From: G963667675 sp965197565
GTDB lineage: Bacteria > Chloroflexota > Dehalococcoidia > Lucifugimonadales > UBA3495
Direction of reading: 5' to 3'
DNA length: 64,000 bases
NCBI GenBank assembly: GCA_965197565.1
Contig: CBDANK010000004.1
Coordinates: forward strand, 806,001-870,000
The position numbers and the translations under genes are program-made. Below, one piece after another: positions 1 to 9,088 of the stretch; position 1 is the stretch's first letter; each line of letters opens with the position of its first letter. Under the pieces are notes generated by a model, which did no database searches, was not told the origin of the DNA, and saw only the letters and a list, made by a program, of their open reading frames with translations.

Positions 1-338
1 CCGCCGACGCTCGGAAAGCGGCGCGCACCATAGCATCTTCCAACCTGGTCAAATCGGCTGTATACGGGGCAGACCCCAACTGGGGCCGGGTCATGATGGC
101 CTTGGGGCGCAGCGGCGCCGCCGCCGAAGAAACCAAGGTAGACCTGTTTATAAACGGGGTTTACATCATGGAGGAGGGCAAGCCCATCCCCTTCCACCGG
201 GACGCGGTGGTTGCTCTGATGGGGAGTCCTGAAGTCACCTTCCGAGTCAACCTTAACTTGGGCGATGGGCAGGCCACCGCTTGGGGCTGTGATCTTACCG
301 AGCAATACGTGATTATCAACAGCGCATACACCACCTGA
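1..338 (+). CDS. argJ: ArgJ, glutamate/ornithine N-acetyltransferase, C-terminal part
   Basis: The frame is open from base 3 and enters from the left edge, so only the last ~111 residues are visible. They carry the ArgJ beta-chain signature YGADPNWGR followed by MMALGRSGAA, and end in NSAYTT. ArgJ transfers acetyl from N-acetylornithine to glutamate (and in bifunctional forms makes N-acetylglutamate from acetyl-CoA), closing the cyclic ornithine pathway in the cytoplasm. The autocleavage Thr that splits the precursor lies upstream of the window. argB starts 159 bp downstream and argD and argG follow, which supports the call by context. Confidence 0.9.
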   Translation, partial: ADARKAARTIASSNLVKSAVYGADPNWGRVMMALGRSGAAAEETKVDLFINGVYIMEEGKPIPFHRDAVVALMGSPEVTFRVNLNLGDGQATAWGCDLTEQYVIINSAYTT

Positions 339-497
339 CCCGGCAGGTGGGCGGACTTTCCAGGAGGCAGCACAGCCCATTACGCCCCGCTCAATTATTG
401 ACCCACAACGTAATTCTCTTAATGCGCTCCGCATTATGCGCTATTCGCCAGATTACATCGCTAGTTTGAATCCTGATTTCACTACAGGGAGGAGAGA

Positions 498-1283
498 GTG
501 CCCGGGCCGCCGATAGTAGTGAAGATCGGGGGAAGCACCCTGGGTCATCACGACACCAGCTTGAAGGACCTGGTGACACTTCAGCAAGAGGGAACGGAAG
601 TAGTGGTGGTCCACGGCGGCGGAAACGTGATCTCCCAATGGATGCAACGACAAGGCATACCTCCGCGCTTCGTCGGCGGCTTGCGCGTTACCGATGCGCC
701 CAGCTTGGAAATTGTGGTGGCGGTGCTAACCGGACTGGTCAATAAAGAACTGGTTTCTTCAATCCAGCAGCATGGGGGCCGCGCCATCGGAATCAGCGGT
801 ATTGACGGAGGGCTGCTGGAAGCCCACATCTCTAATCCGGAGCTGGGCTACGTGGGCGAGATTGACCGGGTCAACTGTCAGCCCCTTCAGGATATATTGG
901 CCGGGGGATACATTCCGATGATAGCCCCCTTGGCGACGCATTGTCGTGACGGCTCGGAGCACGCCGGCGCTCCCCTCAATGTCAACGGGGACACGGTGGC
1001 CGGCGAGTTGGCCCGCGCTTTGGGAGCGGAACGCTTGATTTTCTTGACCGACGTGGCAGGGATTATGGACGGTTCTAACCGGGTAATCCCCCGGTTGGAC
1101 CGGCAACGCGCCCATCTTCTGGCCCAATCCGGCTTGGTCCGAGGAGGTATGATTCCCAAGCTGACCGCTTGTTTGCGGGCCGTGGAACGCTCGCCAGTAG
1201 CCAATATCGTTGACGGACGCCGGCCGGACGCCTTGTTGGCCTGTCTACGGGGTAGTTCCAGCGGCACGACCATAGTGGGTTAG
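498..1283 (+). CDS. argB: Acetylglutamate kinase
   Basis: This 261-residue protein phosphorylates N-acetylglutamate, the second step of ornithine synthesis. The N-terminal VVKIGGSTL is the amino-acid-kinase glycine-rich nucleotide loop; VVHGGG near residue 38 and NVNGDTVAGELA near residue 160 are the usual substrate and nucleotide segments, and FLTDVAGI followed by GGMIPKL is the C-terminal ATP-binding part. The length fits a short ArgB. The start is GTG at 498, chosen because a strong AGGGAGGAG ribosome site lies just upstream at about 486-494. argJ precedes it and a hairpin terminator follows, so argB probably ends a transcript. Confidence 0.93.
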   Translation: MPGPPIVVKIGGSTLGHHDTSLKDLVTLQQEGTEVVVVHGGGNVISQWMQRQGIPPRFVGGLRVTDAPSLEIVVAVLTGLVNKELVSSIQQHGGRAIGISGIDGGLLEAHISNPELGYVGEIDRVNCQPLQDILAGGYIPMIAPLATHCRDGSEHAGAPLNVNGDTVAGELARALGAERLIFLTDVAGIMDGSNRVIPRLDRQRAHLLAQSGLVRGGMIPKLTACLRAVERSPVANIVDGRRPDALLACLRGSSSGTTIVG

Positions 1284-1301
1284 AGTTGAACGACCAAGAT
1301 C

Positions 1302-1362
1302 GAAGGCCCCGCCGCCGCCATAACCGCCAACCGTAGCCAGCTTGCTCCGGGGCCTTCTCTTA
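1302..1362 (+). terminator. Hairpin terminator after argB
   Basis: A perfect 10-bp inverted repeat (GAAGGCCCCG at 1302-1311, CGGGGCCTTC at 1348-1357) is followed by TCTTAT. It lies between the convergent stops of argB and the Uma2 gene and may serve both. The loop is long (36 bases) and the T-run weak, so efficiency is uncertain. Confidence 0.55.
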
Positions 1363-1369
1363 TGAACCC

Positions 1370-2062
1370 CTATGAACCCTGCAAGCGGCTGACTTCAGCC
1401 TCCAGGGCCTTGATTCGTTCCTCGGCGGCTAGCCGCCCCATGCGCTCCTCGGCAAATGTTCGCAGGTATTGCCTTGCCACCGGGTCCCACCAGCGCAACT
1501 GCCCTTCTTCCCAGCACGGGTAGAGGCCCAAAACTTCGCTGCGGCCCCAGTGATGCCGGTCGTCGGTGCGGAAAATCTCAATGGCCTGGTACACCCCGTC
1601 CACCAGCCGGTCGCCTGCCAGGGGCAAGTCGTGATACTGGCCTCCCGACGGGTCGAACCGCCAATACTCCGGTATGCCGAAAGCAGCATAGTCGTTCCGC
1701 TTTTCTGTGTAGTCGGCTATCCCGGTAGTGACAGACGCTACTTCCAGTACAAAGTCCGGCGGCTTCCCCTGGTCCCTGATGGAGTAGCCCCGCTGAGCTA
1801 TGCTCAGTTCCGGGTTCACACCGAAGGCGACCAGCAGGTCGGGAATGCGGTGGCCCTGCTCCTGGCTCGGGTTCCACCGCACCGGGATTTCACTCAGCAC
1901 AATGGTGCTTCCCGGCGCGTCGAAATGTTCTTCCAATGATGCCTGATGTGAGGGGCGGTCAAGGAACAGGGAATTCTGCATATCGTCCCTGGGGGGAAAC
2001 TCCGGGAATCTTTGGTCCGCGGCTGTGGACGTCTCTAGCGGTACGGGCTTGCTGGTCATCAT
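1370..2062 (-). CDS. Uma2-family (DUF820) putative endonuclease
   Basis: This 230-residue protein has the PD-(D/E)XK-like Uma2 core: RIPDLLVAFGV (conserved Asp) near residue 73, then PPDFVLEVASVTT with the Glu of the ExK-type site near residue 103, followed by KRNDYAAFGIPEYWRFDP, which is highly typical of the family. The C-terminus ends in a short coiled-coil (MGRLAAEERIKALEAEVSRL), also common. Members are abundant in cyanobacteria and Chloroflexota and of unknown substrate. It sits on the opposite strand, breaking the arg cluster between argB and argD, and looks like an independent accessory gene rather than part of arginine synthesis. Confidence 0.85.
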   Translation of the reverse strand: MMTSKPVPLETSTAADQRFPEFPPRDDMQNSLFLDRPSHQASLEEHFDAPGSTIVLSEIPVRWNPSQEQGHRIPDLLVAFGVNPELSIAQRGYSIRDQGKPPDFVLEVASVTTGIADYTEKRNDYAAFGIPEYWRFDPSGGQYHDLPLAGDRLVDGVYQAIEIFRTDDRHHWGRSEVLGLYPCWEEGQLRWWDPVARQYLRTFAEERMGRLAAEERIKALEAEVSRLQGS

Positions 2063-2330
2063 CGGGCCTCAATTGAGCAGTTCAAGCGATGCTCATTATA
2101 TACCAGAGTATGGCCTGGCCTCGGGCTTGGGGTTTCGCTGGTTGGGATATTGTTGTCAGATGGTTCGCTGCTGCCCCCTGACTTGCTTAAAGCGTTGGCT
2201 GGCTGTTCTGAAGCGATTTTTTGCCCCGGCGGTTCCGACGTGTGAAAGATTACGGCGGGTATGCGATAATACACTGGCACACACGGGGCTTGAAGTCCGG
2301 AAAAGGGCAATCTAAAGAAGAGGACTCGCC

Positions 2331-3521
2331 ATGAGCATTAGCAGTGAATGGATAGCCGTAGAGAATAAATACTACGCCCAAACGGTACGCCGCCAGCCGG
2401 TGGTGATCGCCCGGGGAGAGGGCGCCAGGGTGTGGGATGTGGACGGGAAAGAGTACGTGGACCTTGTGGCCGGCTGGGCCGTGGACAACTTGGGGCATTG
2501 CCATCCGGCGGTGACCCAGGCGATAGTCGAGCAAGCGAGTACATTGGTGCAAACGTCGAACCAGTTCTACACGGTGCCCCAGCTTCAACTGGCCCAACTG
2601 CTTATCGACAACAGTTGCTTGGACCGGGTGTTTTTCGGCAACAGCGGCGCCGAGGCTAACGAGGGAGCGCTGAAGCTTGCCCGTCGCTACGGCAAGCTGA
2701 ACCGGGACGGTGCCTACGAGGTTATCACCGCCTTCAACTCTTTCCACGGACGCACTATGGCCACGGTAGCGGCCACCGGCCAGCCCCACTATCAAGAGAA
2801 CTTCACCCCCCTGCTGCCCGGATTTGTCCACGTAGACTACAACGACGTGGAAGGCATCATCAGCGCCACCACCGACAAGACCGTTGCCGTGATGTTGGAG
2901 CCGGTCCAAGGGGAGGGGGGCGTCAACATACCCGACGATGACTACCTGAAGAGGGTCCGGGACTGGTGCGACCAGCAGGGCCTGTTGCTGATCCTCGATG
3001 AGGTGCAGACCGGGATCGGACGCTTGGGCAGCCTATTCGGGTATCAAGAATACGGTATTGAGCCCGACGTGATGACCCTGGCCAAGGGTCTGGGCTTCGG
3101 CTTGCCCATCGGCGCTTTCTTGTCCAAAGAGTATTGCATGGCCTTGGTGCCCGGCGACCACGGCTCTACCTTTGGCGGAAACGTCCTGACCACCGCCGCC
3201 GCTTACGCCGGCAACAAATTCCTAATCGACAACGATATTTGTGCTAACGTGAAGGCCATGGAGAAGCACTTGATGGACCGCCTGAACGAGCTCAAGTCCC
3301 GGTTTTCCTTTGTTTCCGAGGTGAGGGGCAAAGGGCTGCTGGCCGCGGTCGAGTTCGAAAGCGACATCTCCAGCCAGGTACTAACTCAGGCCAACGAAGC
3401 GGGGGTGCTGCTAAACGGCGTAAAACCCAATGCCGTGCGCCTGATGCCGCCCCTGACCATCACCGCCTTGGAGATAGACGAGGGGGTGGGCCGTTTGGAA
3501 CAAGCCTTGGGGAAAATTTAA
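2331..3521 (+). CDS. argD: Acetylornithine aminotransferase
   Basis: A 396-residue class III PLP aminotransferase that converts N-acetylglutamate semialdehyde to N-acetylornithine with glutamate as donor. Visible signatures are the cofactor phosphate segment NSGAEANEGALKLAR near residue 104, the substrate segment FHGRTMATVAATGQ, the aspartate box LLILDEVQTGIGR and the PLP lysine in TLAKGLGFGLPIGAF near residue 250. Length matches ArgD. A purine-rich AAGAAGAGGA site precedes the ATG. Its TAA stop shares its last base with the argG start, so the two are translated as a coupled pair. Confidence 0.92.
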   Translation: MSISSEWIAVENKYYAQTVRRQPVVIARGEGARVWDVDGKEYVDLVAGWAVDNLGHCHPAVTQAIVEQASTLVQTSNQFYTVPQLQLAQLLIDNSCLDRVFFGNSGAEANEGALKLARRYGKLNRDGAYEVITAFNSFHGRTMATVAATGQPHYQENFTPLLPGFVHVDYNDVEGIISATTDKTVAVMLEPVQGEGGVNIPDDDYLKRVRDWCDQQGLLLILDEVQTGIGRLGSLFGYQEYGIEPDVMTLAKGLGFGLPIGAFLSKEYCMALVPGDHGSTFGGNVLTTAAAYAGNKFLIDNDICANVKAMEKHLMDRLNELKSRFSFVSEVRGKGLLAAVEFESDISSQVLTQANEAGVLLNGVKPNAVRLMPPLTITALEIDEGVGRLEQALGKI

Positions 3522-4711
3522 TGGCGGACAACAAAATCGTTCTGGCCTACAGCGGAGGGCTGGACACCTCGGTGGCCGTCCCCTGGCTAAAAGAGAACTA
3601 CGGCGCTGAAATAATCACCTTGACCATAGACTTGGGCATGGTGGACTTGGAGGCAATACGGCAGCGGGCCCTGGCCGTCGGAGCCGCCAAGGCCCTCACT
3701 GTGGATGGCAAGAACGAGCTAGTCGAAGGATTCCTCTTTCCCTCTCTTCAAGCCGGGGCGGTATACGAGGCCCAGTATCCGTTGGCCACCGCCTTGGGCC
3801 GCCCCCTAATCGCCAAGTACCTGGTGGAGACCGCTCAGTCTGAAGGAGCTTACGCTGTGGCTCACGGATGCACCGGCAAGGGGAACGACCAAGTGCGTTT
3901 GGAAGTCAGCGTCGCCGCCCTAGACCCGGACCTGAAAGTCATTGCGCCAATACGGGACTGGGGAATGAGCCGGGAGGAAGAAATAGATTACGCCCAGACC
4001 CGGGACCTGCCGGTTAACGCCCGCAGCAGCCGGTTTTCGGTGGATGAAAACCTTTGGGGGCGCAGCGTCGAGGCCGGCGAGTTGGAGGACCCCTGGTTGG
4101 AACCTCCGGAAGAGGCCTACGCTTGGACCAACGTTGTCTCCACGACTCCAGACGAACCGGTTTACTTGGAGCTTCACTTCGATGCGGGCATACCGACCCA
4201 GGTGGATGGGGAGAGCATGACCGGGCCGGACCTGATTCGCCACCTTAACAGCTTGGCCGGCGGCCACGGTGTGGGACGGGTCGACCACGTGGAAAACCGG
4301 TTGGTGGGGATCAAGTCCCGGGAGGTGTACGAAACCCCGGCGGCGGTGGTGTTGCATGCCGCCCACAGGTCTCTTGAGACACTAACCTTGAGCAAGGAGC
4401 AGGCCAGGACCAAAGAGCGCATCGCCCAAGAATACGCCGACGTGGTCTACAACGGCCTGTGGTTCACAGCCCATCGCCAGGACCTGGACGCTTACGTCCG
4501 CAGCACGCAACGCCACGTTACCGGCGACGTCCGGGTTCGTCTGCATAAGGGCTCCTGTACTGTCGTCGGCCGCGACGCCGCCCGCTCTCTATATCAGTAT
4601 CAACTGGCAACCTACGACCGTGAAGACCAGTACGATCACAACTCGGCCCAGGGCTTCATCTCCATTTATGGCTTGCCGGTACGGACTCAAAACCAAGTGC
4701 AACGGGAGTGA
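3521..4711 (+). CDS. argG: Argininosuccinate synthase
   Basis: A 396-residue ATP-dependent ligase joining citrulline and aspartate. The N-terminal AYSGGLDTSVAVPWL is the PP-loop, GCTGKGNDQVRLE near residue 120 is the aspartate/citrulline site, and ARSSRFSVDENLWGRS near residue 169 is a second family signature. The C-terminal IYGLPVRTQNQVQRE is typical. The ATG overlaps the end of argD by one base, so the order argJ-argB-(Uma2)-argD-argG forms an arginine cluster. argH, the next step, is not in the window. Confidence 0.94.
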   Translation: MADNKIVLAYSGGLDTSVAVPWLKENYGAEIITLTIDLGMVDLEAIRQRALAVGAAKALTVDGKNELVEGFLFPSLQAGAVYEAQYPLATALGRPLIAKYLVETAQSEGAYAVAHGCTGKGNDQVRLEVSVAALDPDLKVIAPIRDWGMSREEEIDYAQTRDLPVNARSSRFSVDENLWGRSVEAGELEDPWLEPPEEAYAWTNVVSTTPDEPVYLELHFDAGIPTQVDGESMTGPDLIRHLNSLAGGHGVGRVDHVENRLVGIKSREVYETPAAVVLHAAHRSLETLTLSKEQARTKERIAQEYADVVYNGLWFTAHRQDLDAYVRSTQRHVTGDVRVRLHKGSCTVVGRDAARSLYQYQLATYDREDQYDHNSAQGFISIYGLPVRTQNQVQRE

Positions 4712-4717
4712 AAGGCG

Positions 4718-5560
4718 TTGGTCGAGAGTGGGGCAAGTAACGCGGACCGGATGCCGGTCAACCAGTCCACGAAAGATTCCGCCAGTTCGTCGACAATAGA
4801 CCGGGTGGTAAGTGACTTGATGGCCTACGGGCCGGAGAAGATCATCCTGTTCGGATCGGCCGCCCGCGGCGACGCTGATGCATACAGCGATCTAGACTTC
4901 ATTGTGGTCAAGAACACTGACCAACGGTTTCTGCCAAGACTGGTGGATGTTGCGGCTTATCTCCCCCGGGACATGTCCATCGATGCGTTGGTCTACACCC
5001 CTCAAGAGCTCCGGAGGATGGTCGAGGCCGGCAACCCCTTTATCGAGAGCGCCCTCAACGACGGGAAGGTCCTGTATGACAAGACCCCGGGAGACGAGTT
5101 GAGAGAACTAATCTCCTCATCTTATGGGCGTGTGGAAAAGGGATACGCTGTGAAGAAACCGCTGGAAACGGCTAGGCGCTGGCTGGCCCAAGCCGAGCAC
5201 AGCTTAAGGGTCACTCGCCTATTGCTAGACGACGGAATGAAAGCTGACGCTTGTTTCCATGCCGAGCAGACGGCCCAGTTGGTGCTGAAAGCCTTTCTCT
5301 ACAGTCTAGGCAGGCGAAACATAAACATACACTCGGTCCAAGAACTGGCCTCGCGGTGCGCCGAAGCGGACGATGCATTTTCGGCTTTCATGGAGTACGG
5401 CACGTTCTTGGACCGCTACTACCTGTCCACCAGGTATCCCGACGCGCTGCCCGAGCCGGCTGTGCCCTTCCAGTCGTTTACTGAAAAGGAAGCGCGGGCG
5501 GCCCTAGAGTACGCAACCGAGATGGTGGAAACGGTCAAAGCCAGAGTGCCCAGCGAGTGA
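4718..5560 (+). CDS. MNT nucleotidyltransferase - HEPN fusion protein
   Basis: A 280-residue fusion. Residues ~45-110 are a minimal nucleotidyltransferase with the GSAARGDADAYSDLD signature (GS...D.D, two metal-binding aspartates). Residues ~145-275 form a helical HEPN domain (ARRWLAQAEHSLRVTRLLL, then AEQTAQLVLKAFLYSLG). No clear R-x4-6-H ribonuclease motif stands out, which is common for the subfamily that binds small molecules or acts as the partner half. MNT and HEPN proteins usually form toxin-antitoxin pairs; here both are on one chain. The proposed start is TTG at 4718, six bases after the argG stop, with GGGAG at 4704-4708; the ATG at 4751 is the alternative. Confidence 0.8.
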   Translation: MVESGASNADRMPVNQSTKDSASSSTIDRVVSDLMAYGPEKIILFGSAARGDADAYSDLDFIVVKNTDQRFLPRLVDVAAYLPRDMSIDALVYTPQELRRMVEAGNPFIESALNDGKVLYDKTPGDELRELISSSYGRVEKGYAVKKPLETARRWLAQAEHSLRVTRLLLDDGMKADACFHAEQTAQLVLKAFLYSLGRRNINIHSVQELASRCAEADDAFSAFMEYGTFLDRYYLSTRYPDALPEPAVPFQSFTEKEARAALEYATEMVETVKARVPSE

Positions 5561-5675
5561 TAAGCTCCATGCCGGCCCAGGGGTTCCGGCGGTCCATACC
5601 GTTGCGCTATCGCTGCACCGCGGCGATGACGAAATCCCATCGGGTTTTTCAACTGTCAACTGATGAAGAGGAACT

Positions 5676-6845
5676 ATGACTGTCGCAAGCCGAATGATGA
5701 ACCTGGGCACCGAGACGGCTTTTGAAGTGCTGGCCAAGGCCAGGGCATTGGAAGCTCAGGGCAAGGAGATAATACACCTGGAGATCGGCGAGCCGGATTT
5801 CGACACTCCAAGCCATATCGTCGAGGCGGGGGTTGAAGCACTGCGTCAAGGATACACGCACTACGGCCCAACACCGGGCTTGCCCGAGTTGCGCGAGGCC
5901 ATAGCCCGGAACAGCCGCGAAGTGCGGGGTGTAGACACCGACCCTTCCCAAGTGGTGGTCACGCCCGGCGCTAAACCCATTATGTTCTACCTAATGCTGG
6001 CCTTGGCCGAGCCGGGGGTCGAAGTAATATACCCCAACCCAGGGTTTCCCATCTACGAGTCGATGATCCGGTTCTCCGGCGCGACTCCCGTGCCCATGCG
6101 GTTGCTGGGCGACAGGGACTACCATCCGGACTTGGACGACTTGGCCGGGAAAATCACTGAGCGTACTCGGTTGATCATCATCAACTCTCCAGAGAACCCC
6201 TGCGGCTCGGCATTGAGCCGCGAGGAGATCCAGAGGATCGCGGACTTAGTCAAGGAACATGACGGCCTCTACGTGCTGGCCGACGAAATCTACAAAGACA
6301 TACTTTATACCGGAGAGCACTACAGCATCGCCTCGGTCCCCGGCATGGCGGACCGCACCATCATCCTTGACGGCTTCTCCAAGAGCTACGCCATGACCGG
6401 GTGGCGCTTGGGTTATGGAATCATGCCCCAAGAGTTGGTGCCCCACGTGACCAGGCTGGCGGTCAACAGCGTTTCCTGCGCCGCCTCGTTCAGCCAACGA
6501 GCGGCCATCGCCGCGCTGGACGGTCCCAGGGACGGAGTCCAGGCCATGGTGGCCGAGTTCGACCGCCGACGCCGTCTCATTGCCGAAGGATTGCGCAGCA
6601 TTCCCGGCGTTAAGTGTCCCGATCCCGAAGGCGCGTTCTACGTCTTCCCCAGTATCGAAGAAACCGGCCTGAGCAGCAGCCAATTCGAAGAACGGGCGAT
6701 GAACGAGGCCGGTGTCGCTCTGCTGTCGGGCTCCGCCTTCGGTAAGTTCGGCGAAGGCTACGTGCGGCTCTCTTACGCCAACTCTCAAGAAAATATTCAA
6801 AAAGCCCTGGAGCGGCTCGACAACTTCGTCCGCAGCCTTATATAA
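5676..6845 (+). CDS. Class I/II PLP aminotransferase (aspartate aminotransferase type)
   Basis: A 389-residue fold-type I aminotransferase. Motifs in order: EIGEPDFDTP (substrate loop), GYTHYGPTPGLPELREAIA, NSPENPCGS (Asn-Pro pair contacting PLP), ADEIYKDILY (Asp and Tyr of the cofactor site), and the PLP lysine in DGFSKSYAMTGWRLGY near residue 233, ending with the Arg-containing AFYVF and RLSYA segments. The family covers aspartate, alanine and other amino acid donors; the true substrate cannot be read from sequence. An AAGAGGA ribosome site precedes the ATG. It is followed within 37 bases by an acyl-CoA dehydrogenase, so the two may be cotranscribed. Confidence 0.88.
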   Translation: MTVASRMMNLGTETAFEVLAKARALEAQGKEIIHLEIGEPDFDTPSHIVEAGVEALRQGYTHYGPTPGLPELREAIARNSREVRGVDTDPSQVVVTPGAKPIMFYLMLALAEPGVEVIYPNPGFPIYESMIRFSGATPVPMRLLGDRDYHPDLDDLAGKITERTRLIIINSPENPCGSALSREEIQRIADLVKEHDGLYVLADEIYKDILYTGEHYSIASVPGMADRTIILDGFSKSYAMTGWRLGYGIMPQELVPHVTRLAVNSVSCAASFSQRAAIAALDGPRDGVQAMVAEFDRRRRLIAEGLRSIPGVKCPDPEGAFYVFPSIEETGLSSSQFEERAMNEAGVALLSGSAFGKFGEGYVRLSYANSQENIQKALERLDNFVRSLI

Positions 6846-6882
6846 GAACTGGAAGACCGGCACGCCGGCTGGAGGAAACGTT

Positions 6883-8019
6883 ATGGACCTGGGTTTGAAC
6901 GAAGTGCAACAGATGCTGAAGAGCAGCGCCCAGGAGTTCTTATCCCGCGAGTGCCCCCTCACCCTGGTGCGGGCCATGGAGGAAGACCCCCGGGGCTATA
7001 CTGACGGCCTGTGGCGGCAGATAGTCGCTTTGGGCTGGACCGGCTTGGTCTTTCCCGAGCAGTACGGCGGCACCGGAGGCAACTTCTTGGACTTGGCCGT
7101 TCTTTTGGAAGAGATAGGCCGGTCACTGGCGCCCAGCCCCTTCTTTTCAACCGTGGTGCTGGGAGGTCTGACGGTGCTGGACGCAGGGACGGACGCTCAA
7201 AAACAAGACATTTTGCCGCGTATCTGCTCTGGGGACACTATCATGACCATGGCCCTCACCGAGCCTTCGGCATCCTATACTCCTGAGGGTGTGGAGACTG
7301 TCGCTGACCGGGTAGGCGACGGTTTCGTAATCAACGGGACCAAGCTGTTCGTGGCCGATGCTCAAGCGGCGGACCAACTCTTGATCGTGGCCCGGACTTC
7401 CTCCGAATCTGACCCGGCCCGTGGGATCACCCTCTTTCTGACACCGGCCGCCAACCAAGGAATTACCGTCACTCCTCTCAATACCATCGCCTCGGACCGG
7501 CAATACGAGGTGGCTCTTGACGGGGTGACGGTGTCTGCCGGGTCGGTGCTGGGTGAGGTAGGCGGCGGCTGGCCGGTGGTGCAACGGGCCTTGCAAAGGG
7601 CCGTCGCCGGTAAGTGCGCCGAGATGCTGGGGGGCGCCGACGCCGTGTTGGAAATGACCGTGGAATACGTCAAGCAACGGACCCAATTCGGCCGTCCCGT
7701 CGGCAGTTTCCAGGCGGTGCAACACCACTGCGCCAATATGGCGACTGACGTAGAGGGTTCTCGTAACCTGGTTTATCAAGCGGCTTGGCGGATAGCGGAA
7801 GGCGGGCCTGTGGACCGGGAGGTATCCATGGCCAAAGCCTGGATGAGTGGGGCATACGAGCGGGTTTGCGCCACGGCCCACCAGAGTCATGGCGCCATCG
7901 GCTTCACCAAAGAACATGACCTGCAGCTTTACACCCGCCGGGCCAAGGCACTGGAGCTGACTTACGGGGACGCTAATTTCCACAAAGAGCTGGCTCTTCA
8001 GAACCTGGACCAAGCGTGA
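6883..8019 (+). CDS. Acyl-CoA dehydrogenase family protein
   Basis: A 378-residue flavoprotein. It has the N-terminal helical domain, the MALTEPSAS flavin-binding strand near residue 120 (usual form LTEP.AGSD), GFVINGTKLFV, and the C-terminal helices with YVKQRTQFGRPVGSFQAVQH and SHGAIGFTKEHDLQLYTRRA; the Glu of TKEHDL is the family's likely active-site region. The open frame runs further upstream, but ATG 6883 is chosen because GGAGGAAACG sits just before it and homology begins there. It would oxidise an acyl-CoA with FAD and pass electrons to ETF. Substrate unknown. Confidence 0.88.
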   Translation: MDLGLNEVQQMLKSSAQEFLSRECPLTLVRAMEEDPRGYTDGLWRQIVALGWTGLVFPEQYGGTGGNFLDLAVLLEEIGRSLAPSPFFSTVVLGGLTVLDAGTDAQKQDILPRICSGDTIMTMALTEPSASYTPEGVETVADRVGDGFVINGTKLFVADAQAADQLLIVARTSSESDPARGITLFLTPAANQGITVTPLNTIASDRQYEVALDGVTVSAGSVLGEVGGGWPVVQRALQRAVAGKCAEMLGGADAVLEMTVEYVKQRTQFGRPVGSFQAVQHHCANMATDVEGSRNLVYQAAWRIAEGGPVDREVSMAKAWMSGAYERVCATAHQSHGAIGFTKEHDLQLYTRRAKALELTYGDANFHKELALQNLDQA

Positions 8020-8117
8020 ATTTCAGCGCAGGGTTTCATAAAACGCCGGACCGCAGGACTAGAGAGGTGATGATCAGGTTGTCTCTGCGGCGGGTTTGGG
8101 ACGGAGGCAAGTGAAAC

Positions 8118-8465
8118 GTGGCTACCAGTGAGTGCATCTTTTGCGGCATGGCCCGGGACTCCACCCATCAGTCGCCCATATACCGCGACGACCGGGTATT
8201 CGTGGTCCGAGACATAAACCCCAAGACGCCAGTCCACCTTCTAATAATCCCCAATATGCACCTGGCGTCGCTGGCCTATGTGGGACCGGGCCAGGTCCCC
8301 ATCATGGGGCACATGTTCGTGGTGGCGGAGGAGATGGCCCGCCGCGAAGGAGTAACTCTCAGCGGCTACCGTCTCTCTCTTAATCAGGGCAAAGACTCGG
8401 GGCAGGAAGTAGAACACTTACATTTGCACCTGCTGGCGGGACGGCCCTTAGGCGATATGGGGTAG
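8118..8465 (+). CDS. HIT-family nucleotide hydrolase
   Basis: A 115-residue histidine-triad protein. It begins with ECIFCGM, a metal-type Cys pair common in bacterial HIT proteins, continues with VHLLIIPNMHLASL, and ends with the triad EHLHLHLLAGRPLG near residue 104. Such proteins cleave nucleoside phosphoramidates or acyl adenylates. The start is GTG at 8118, preceded by GGAGG at 8103-8107. The next gene starts 14 bases downstream, so the pair is likely an operon with the HD hydrolase, another nucleotide-handling enzyme. Confidence 0.9.
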   Translation: MATSECIFCGMARDSTHQSPIYRDDRVFVVRDINPKTPVHLLIIPNMHLASLAYVGPGQVPIMGHMFVVAEEMARREGVTLSGYRLSLNQGKDSGQEVEHLHLHLLAGRPLGDMG

Positions 8466-8479
8466 GCGGAGACGGCCCC

Positions 8480-9082
8480 GTGAAGGAGCTGGTCAACCGT
8501 ATAGAAGAGCGGGTGAGGGCATTGCCCGTCGGCCTTCAGGCCCATATACACCGGGTCGCCGCAATCGCCCAAGAGTTGGCCCATTGCCACGGCATCGATG
8601 AAGAGCGGGCGGCCTTGGGGATGTTGGCCCATGATGTGGCCCGAGCCATGGCCGGCCGCGAGTTGCTGTGCCGGGCTGCCGAGTTGGGACTGCCCATAGG
8701 GACCGTGGAACGCATGACGCCGATACTGCTGCACGGTCCGGTGGGGGCCGAACTCCTAGCCCGGGAGGATGGCTTGGCCGACCCGGCCCTGCACGACGCT
8801 GTTTATTGGCACACCTCCGGGCATCCAACCTTGGACGTTCTGGGTAAAGTGGTGTTCTTGGCTGACAAGTTGGACCCGCAAAAGGCGTCTATGTATCCCT
8901 ACTTGCCTTTACTGCGGGAGTTGGCTTTGAAAGACTTGGACCGGGCGATGTTGGAGTTTCTGACCAGGGAAACCGTATCCTTGGCTTCCCGCGGCTTGTT
9001 GCTCCATCCGATGGCGGTCGAGACCCGGAATCATTTGCTGGCCGCCTCGGCCTCTGTGAAGCTTTCTTCCGGCCGGAAATGA
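8480..9082 (+). CDS. HD-domain hydrolase, YqeK-like (symmetrical Ap4A hydrolase type)
   Basis: A 200-residue HD phosphohydrolase. The metal ligands appear in order: His in AHIHRVAAIA near residue 24, the HD pair in MLAHDVAR near residue 51, His in LLHGPVGAELL near residue 81, and the YWHTSGHP...KVVFLADKLDP segment near residues 112-135, which is the YqeK signature. YqeK-type enzymes split diadenosine tetraphosphate to two ADP. YqeK usually sits beside nadD and rsfS; here it sits after a HIT gene. The GTG start is 14 bases after the HIT stop. The next small gene begins 6 bases after its stop. Confidence 0.8.
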   Translation: MKELVNRIEERVRALPVGLQAHIHRVAAIAQELAHCHGIDEERAALGMLAHDVARAMAGRELLCRAAELGLPIGTVERMTPILLHGPVGAELLAREDGLADPALHDAVYWHTSGHPTLDVLGKVVFLADKLDPQKASMYPYLPLLRELALKDLDRAMLEFLTRETVSLASRGLLLHPMAVETRNHLLAASASVKLSSGRK

Positions 9083-9088
9083 TAACCT

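Noticed and set aside
2250..2909. 219-codon minus-strand frame across argD
   Set aside because: Antisense to argD with no domain and no ribosome site.
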